The notes under the pieces were generated by a model. It saw only the letters and a list, made by a program, of their open reading frames with translations. It was not told the origin of the DNA and did no database searches. A DNA stretch of 64,000 nt from Nocardia brasiliensis NBRC 14402. GTDB lineage: Bacteria; Actinomycetota; Actinomycetes; Mycobacteriales; Mycobacteriaceae. This document shows, piece after piece, positions 62,514 to 64,000 of the stretch (its first letter is position 1; every line of letters starts with the position of its first letter). The translations under genes were made by a program, and so were the position numbers. The stretch lies in NCBI RefSeq assembly GCF_000308475.2, contig NZ_BAFT02000065.1:1-64000 (forward strand). Reading direction: 5' to 3'.

Positions 62514-62617
62514 AATGAAGCGGATCGTGAGACGAGTCGGACATCAAGGGTCTGAAGACAAGAGGAAAATCTGCTGGTCACGGATGTGAGATATGAAGCG
62601 GAGACTGAGATCCTACA
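62514..62617. repeat. Right end of the Tn7-like element with two TnsB-type sites
   Basis: The element ends CCTACA at 62617. Two copies of the end repeat lie inside: R1, TATGAAGCGGAGACTGAGAT (62592-62611), and R2, AATGAAGCGGATCGTGAGAC (62514-62533). Both run in the same orientation. Read from the right end inward, R1 corresponds to the left-end site L1. Confidence 0.88.
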
Positions 62618-62964
62618 GCCTCGTCGATGGCGGACATGTTTTGTTCGGCCCATTCTCGTAAGGCGGCGAGGGGGACTTCCAGGGACAGGCCCAGGTCGGT
62701 TAGGCGGTAGTGGACTTGGGGTGGGACGGTGGGGTTTACGCGGCGGGCGACGAGGTTGTCGCGGACCAGTTGGGCGAGGGTTACCGAGAGCATTTTTTGG
62801 GAGATGCCAGGGATGCGGCGGCGCAGGTCGGCGAAGCGCACCTCGGGTGGGTCTGCCGACGCGAGGATTTTGATGACCATGGAGACCCATTTGGAGCCGA
62901 TCCGGTCCAGCAGTTGCCGAGTAGGACAGGCGGGATCGAACAGATCTCCACGCCGGGTAGTCAC
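62578..62964 (-). CDS. HxlR family regulator, C-terminus rewritten by the transposon
   Basis: 128-aa winged-helix regulator: CPTRQLLDRIGSKWVSMVIKILAS...VRFADLRRRIPGISQKMLSVTLAQLVRDNLVARRVNPTVPPQVHYRLTDLG, the HxlR pattern. Codons up to DEA lie in the chromosome; the residues after DEA (VGSQSPLHISHP) and the stop are read from the transposon end. Deleting 35019-62617 and one GCCTC copy would make the gene end DEAR-TAA, with this stop overlapping that of dnaB. The winged helix is intact, so the gene is probably functional. It is divergent from the epoxide-hydrolase-like gene and probably regulates it. Confidence 0.88.
   Translation of the reverse strand: MTTRRGDLFDPACPTRQLLDRIGSKWVSMVIKILASADPPEVRFADLRRRIPGISQKMLSVTLAQLVRDNLVARRVNPTVPPQVHYRLTDLGLSLEVPLAALREWAEQNMSAIDEAVGSQSPLHISHP
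62618..62622. repeat. Right target-site duplication GCCTC
   Basis: Identical to 35014-35018 at the other end of the Tn7-like element, immediately after its terminal ACA. These are the two copies of the target site. Confidence 0.9.
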
Positions 62965-63063
62965 TTGAAGCTCACCACCTGAGTCGAAAGTGCCGTCTTG
63001 GCCGATCCATCAAGGTTACCTACCGTGAGTTGGTCACTGATGGTTACCAGCTTCGAGGTGGAG

Positions 63064-63903
63064 ATGAGCGCCGATATCGCGCTGCACAGGGTCACGGCGA
63101 ACGGGATCGAGATGAACGTCGCGGTCGCCGGAGCGGGTCCCGCGGTCCTGCTGCTGCACGGGTTCCCGCACACCTGGGAGGTGTGGCGGGATGTGCTGGA
63201 CGAACTCGCGGGGACGCATCGGGTGATCGCGCCCGACCTGCGCGGGTTGGGCGCGACCACCCGGCCGGAAAGCGGTTACGACGCAGCGAATCTGGCTGTG
63301 GACGCGGTTGCCGTGCTGGATACTCTCGGCGAAACGCGCGCGGATGTAGTCGGTTTCGATCTCGGCGCCGCCCCGGCGTTCCTGACCGCGATGCAGCACC
63401 CGGACCGGGTCCGGCGCTTGGTGCTCATGGAGGCGCTGCTAGGCCGGCTACCCGGGGCCGAGGATTTCCTGCGCGACGGACCGCCCTGGTGGTTCGGTTT
63501 CCACGCCGTCCCGGATCTGGCAGAGTCGGTGCTCGCCGGGCACGAGGGCTCCTATATCGACTGGTTTTTGAGCGCGGGCACGCGTGGCCGCGGTGTCCCC
63601 GCGCACCTGCGCACCGCATTCGTCATCGCCTACACCGGCTCGGACGCGTTGCGCGCCGCCTTCGCGCACTATCGGGCCTTGCCTGAGAGCGGCCGCCAGA
63701 TCGAGAAGGCAACCGCCACAACGCGATTACGGATGCCGACGCTGGCCGTCGGGGCGCATCCGGTCGGCGACGCTCTCGCCCGGCAGTTGCGGTCTTGCAC
63801 CGACGATCTGACCGAGGCAGTGATCCCCGACTGCGGTCACATCATTCCGGTAGACGGGCTACCCGCACTGCTCCCGCTGCTCACCGACTTCCTGGCGCCC
63901 TAG
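63064..63903 (+). CDS. Epoxide-hydrolase-like alpha/beta hydrolase
   Basis: 279-aa alpha/beta hydrolase. The oxyanion motif is LLLHGFPHTWEVWRDV, followed by APDLRGLGATTRP. The nucleophile position is VGFDLGAAPAF, so it is Asp (as in epoxide hydrolases and haloalkane dehalogenases) rather than Ser. The C-terminal VIPDCGHIIPVDGL supplies the catalytic His. ATG 63064 has GGTGGAG just upstream; in-frame starts at 63040 and 62998 would lengthen the N-terminus without family similarity. It is divergent from hxlR. The last 97 bp of the window after it contain no complete gene. Confidence 0.88.
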   Translation: MSADIALHRVTANGIEMNVAVAGAGPAVLLLHGFPHTWEVWRDVLDELAGTHRVIAPDLRGLGATTRPESGYDAANLAVDAVAVLDTLGETRADVVGFDLGAAPAFLTAMQHPDRVRRLVLMEALLGRLPGAEDFLRDGPPWWFGFHAVPDLAESVLAGHEGSYIDWFLSAGTRGRGVPAHLRTAFVIAYTGSDALRAAFAHYRALPESGRQIEKATATTRLRMPTLAVGAHPVGDALARQLRSCTDDLTEAVIPDCGHIIPVDGLPALLPLLTDFLAP

Positions 63904-64000
63904 GAGCGAAGGCATTGGCGACGGCGGTGCTGAATGCCTCACCGCCACACGGCCTCTGGGCAATTGGTCATGCGGTCGTCTTCGTAGGCCGACACCGTGA

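Larger units (their letters stand above)
35019..62617. mobile_element. Tn7-like transposon (27.6 kb) inserted at the dnaB-hxlR junction
   Basis: Both ends are visible: the left end starts TGTAGGGTCTCAC and the right end, read inward, starts TGTAGGATCTCAG. Each carries two copies of a 19-20-bp putative TnsB-binding repeat, and the element is flanked by the 5-bp duplication GCCTC. The tnsA-tnsB-tnsC-tniQ operon lies at the left end. The cargo encodes an XRE regulator, a nucleotidyltransferase-like module, Wadjet jetABCD, several unknown proteins and ESX accessory proteins. The gene content is visibly less GC-rich than the flanking chromosome. The element appears complete because all four transposition genes are intact. 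Removing it joins the 3' end of dnaB to the hxlR 3' end with a plausible ancestral stop. Confidence 0.93.

Overview
The window is high-GC actinobacterial chromosome. The gene order ponA, membrane mannosyltransferase, rpsF-ssb-rpsR-rplI and dnaB with an intein matches the Mycobacteriales. The proteins, especially the intein-bearing DnaB, the PonA-type PBP and the ESX accessory genes, point to Nocardia or a close relative. Coding is dense, starts are often GTG, and no tRNA or rRNA genes were seen.

Region 1 (1-4.2 kb): the 3' part of a class A penicillin-binding protein gene and a GT87-like polyprenyl-mannosyltransferase gene. Region 2 (4.2-22 kb): a large Ter stress-response cluster. It holds three TerD-family genes (one with two TerD domains, one fused to an FtsK-like C-terminal domain that lacks a P-loop), terA, a DUF475/TerC-like membrane protein, three AIM24 genes and a coiled-coil gene. 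It also holds a metabolic operon of CitE-like aldolase, PRTase/TRSP-StiP-PELOTA fusion and HAD hydrolase. Interleaved are an SDR epimerase, a divergent MerR/metallo-beta-lactamase-fold pair and a 19-bp tandem-repeat array. Region 3 (22-28.2 kb): a DMT exporter divergent from a CGNR regulator, an alpha/beta hydrolase and a very large SARP-type regulator. Region 4 (28.4-35 kb): a second GT87-like protein, then the conserved rpsF-ssb-rpsR-rplI operon and dnaB, whose P-loop is interrupted by a class 3 intein. Several DnaA boxes lie upstream of dnaB.

Region 5 (35,019-62,617) is the most striking part: a complete 27.6-kb Tn7-like transposon. Its ends are inverted repeats beginning TGTAGG, each end carries two copies of a 19-20-bp putative TnsB site, and a 5-bp target duplication GCCTC flanks it exactly. 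tnsA-tnsB-tnsC-tniQ form an operon with 4-nt overlaps at the left end. TniQ is large and ends in what looks like a LysR-type helix-turn-helix. The cargo includes an uncharacterised gene with a divergent XRE regulator, a nucleotidyltransferase-like two-gene module, a complete Wadjet jetABCD anti-plasmid system and an uncharacterised gene. The rest is a set of ESX/type VII accessory genes (WXG-like proteins, lipoproteins, EspG) without secretion machinery, and two small genes.

The transposon sits 8 bp after the dnaB stop codon. It interrupts the last codons of a convergent hxlR regulator gene, whose current C-terminus is encoded by the transposon end. Region 6 (62.6-64 kb) continues the chromosome with hxlR and a divergent epoxide-hydrolase-like gene. 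All functional assignments come from reading motifs by eye; no database search was run.
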